Source of the DNA: Echinarachnius parma
Taxonomy: Eukaryota; Echinodermata; Echinoidea; Clypeasteroida; Echinarachniidae
Assembly: GCA_037951105.1 (NCBI GenBank)
Contig: JBAMJV010000842.1
Coordinates: forward strand, 62,001 to 126,000
Length of the DNA: 64,000 nt
Direction of reading: 5' to 3'
Position numbers and translations under genes: made by a program. The notes below the pieces were generated by a model. The model did no database searches. It was not told the DNA's origin and saw nothing but the letters and a program-made list of their open reading frames with translations. Within the stretch, counting starts at the first letter, position 1, and each line of letters opens with the position of its first letter. This document shows, piece after piece, positions 52,901 through 55,900 of the stretch.

Positions 52901-55900
52901 AGATAAACATTCTACATAATTAGACTCATGAATTAAGAACAATATTCCTTCTGTACATTTGTTTTATCTAGGCCAATGGATGGACATGTCTCGCCCTTAC
53001 TGCGCTCATCTAAACAGCACCCCTTAGCCTGCTCCCGTACTCCCATACTCCCCTTTAAGATAAACATTCTACATAATTAGACTCATGACTTAAGAACAAT
53101 GTTCTTTCTGTACATTTGTTTTGTCTATAGGCCACTGGATGGACATGTCTCGCCCTTACTGCGCTCATCTAAACAGCATCCCTTAGCCTGCTCCCGTACT
53201 CCCCTTTAAGATAAACATTCTACATAATTAGACTCATGAATTAAGAACAATGTTCTTTCTGTACATTTGTTTTGTCTATAGGCCACTGGACGGACATGTC
53301 TCGCCCTTACTGCGCTCATCTAAACAGCACCCCTTAGCCCGCTCCCGTACTCCCAGCATCTCTTCAAGCACATCATTTGTTCCTCAGCTCCCGGTTAAGG
53401 TAAGTTAATTAGTTGATTTCTAAATCTATATCTTAGCTGATAGAGAACGGTCTATCAATCTGGAGGTCTGCACTTCGATTCCTGGGGAAACCCTATTTTC
53501 TTTGCTCATTTTTTTGTATTTAAGGTAAGTAAATTGTCCAAAACAAACTCCTTTTTTTGCTAAAAATCTGTCCTTTCAGATATTATGTCATAAATGGATA
53601 TAGATATTAGTAGTGAATCAAGTGAAATTATCTGAACACTAGGGTCCATATTCATAAAACCCCACTAACTTTAATAGTTCCATTCTAAATCTATTTTAGA
53701 TGATAGCTAGGGCTTAGTAGGCAACATTAAGTTTTTTGGTTATTAACTATGGTTAAATGGATTTATAAACTTGTATTACCTACTATTAAAGGTAACTGCA
53801 ACTTATTGCAAACTTTGCCCTTTTCATCTTAAAATGGACTGCGAAGCTATAAAGTGTGGTTTTATAAGTATGGGCGGCTTAATACTCATCAAGGACATCA
53901 TTCATCACAGACATCTTTAATTGCTCACTAGGTTCTTGCCAAGGTTTAAGTGCAATCTTTTTAATATTCTTAATTTTGGTGGGGACTGACACGTATGCGC
54001 TACACCACCCCTTAGCCTGCTCCCGTACTCCCAGCGTCTCTTCTAGTACATCCTTTGGCAGGCAGCGATACGAGAGAGGATTGTTATATATATGATATTC
54101 ATCTTTATGTGAGCACTATATAAATATTTAGCGCTAGATAGATAGAACCCATTTTGAAAATATTGCATGTACTTCTATTTTCTTCACCTACAGCAGATCA
54201 AATCAACTGAGCCATATCCCAGAGACCTCAGTACTACCACCAGTGGGAGTGATACGGGAGAAGATTGTTGTAGATACGATATTCTATCATCTTTATGTGC
54301 TATATAAGTCTTTGGCGCTAGATAAATAGAACCTTGCATACATGTACCATCTATTTTCTTCTCTTTACAGCATATCAAATCAACTCAGCCTTATCCCAGA
54401 GACTTCAGTACTACTACCAGTGGAAGCGATACAGGAGAAGAGTTGTATAAACAGAGGCAACAGTATATGTCAGCGCAGGAGGAAATCAGCCGGGTGCTCG
54501 AACCAGAACTTTTTACTTCTCTCAGCCGAAAAAGGTAATTTTACTTTGCTTTAGTCACTAATATCCAGGTTTACCAGTACTTTTAATAAACTTTCTCTAA
54601 AACTTGAATGATTTTCCTCTGAAATCCACAAATTGTGATTATTTTCTTCTGAAATCCACAAATTCTGTTTTGTTCAGTCACACACACCATGTGCGTCGAT
54701 ACTTACGTACCGTAATACCTATTCATCAGGGGGGATGAATGAATAGATCATTCCCCCCCCCCCCCCCCCCCCCGATGAATGGGTATCAATTACAGATCGA
54801 CGCCCATGACACACACACACACACACACACACCCGGAAACCAATGCACTTGAAGGGATCTCGTAGCTTCTACCGAATCAACCAAACTCACTTGCATCTCA
54901 TAGTGGTTCTTTCATGCCTGTTTGATTTCCTCTTACTAATAGAGTGGTGAAGTGTGATGTCATCTATGACCTCATAATCATCTATTTTTAGAATTTTCAA
55001 ATTTGAACTTCATTTTCCGAAAGAGCGTCAAAAATGATGTCTAAATACCGAAACTCAATTGAATATGCTAAGTATTGGCTGAGATATGCCCATCCAAATT
55101 AATTTTACTTCAATGGGCGATCAGTGTTATAGTGCACTCATGGTTCTTAAAGTTATGAACCAGTGCACTATAACACTGATTGCCTATTGTCACAAAAAAT
55201 CATTCGGATGGGCATATCTCAGCCAATACTTAACATATTCATTTGATTTTCTGTATTTGGACATTATTTGTTATGCTCTTTCTGAAAATGAAGTTCAAAT
55301 TTGAAAATTCTAATAATAGGTGTTTATGACCTCATAGATGACATCACACTTCACCACTCTATAGAAGTATGAAACTAGCGTATGTGTTTCAAATGTTCCC
55401 TTTGCCATTGATTTAATTTGAAACAAATCATTTTAAAATCAGTGTTTGCATAATATATGTCATCATACATGTAGTTACTAGATCCCTTTTGAATAATGCT
55501 AGAAATAAGCCCCTACTAGGCCCTTAAAATCCAATATCAATGGAAACATACATGAATTTGAAGAGTAATATTTCAGCTTTATTATTTGACTGATTTATCA
55601 TCTCACCAAACATAATTTGTTTTCAGAATTGCATTGCCTGTGCCACTACATGAACAAACAGACGTGAAATTACATTATACTTTATTATACATGTATGTCA
55701 GTATTTGAACATTAATTTAATATTTCTTATAGAAAAATACTGTATTCCTATTCTAGCTTGGCAAATATCACAGCATGAAATCACCTTAGGCCAAAAAGAA
55801 TAAATTGTTGGATTGGGGTAACGGGCAACCAATAATTAGGGTAGGTAGGTAGGGTTTTTTTTTTTTGGCAGGATTCGCACAAATACACAAAAACACACAT

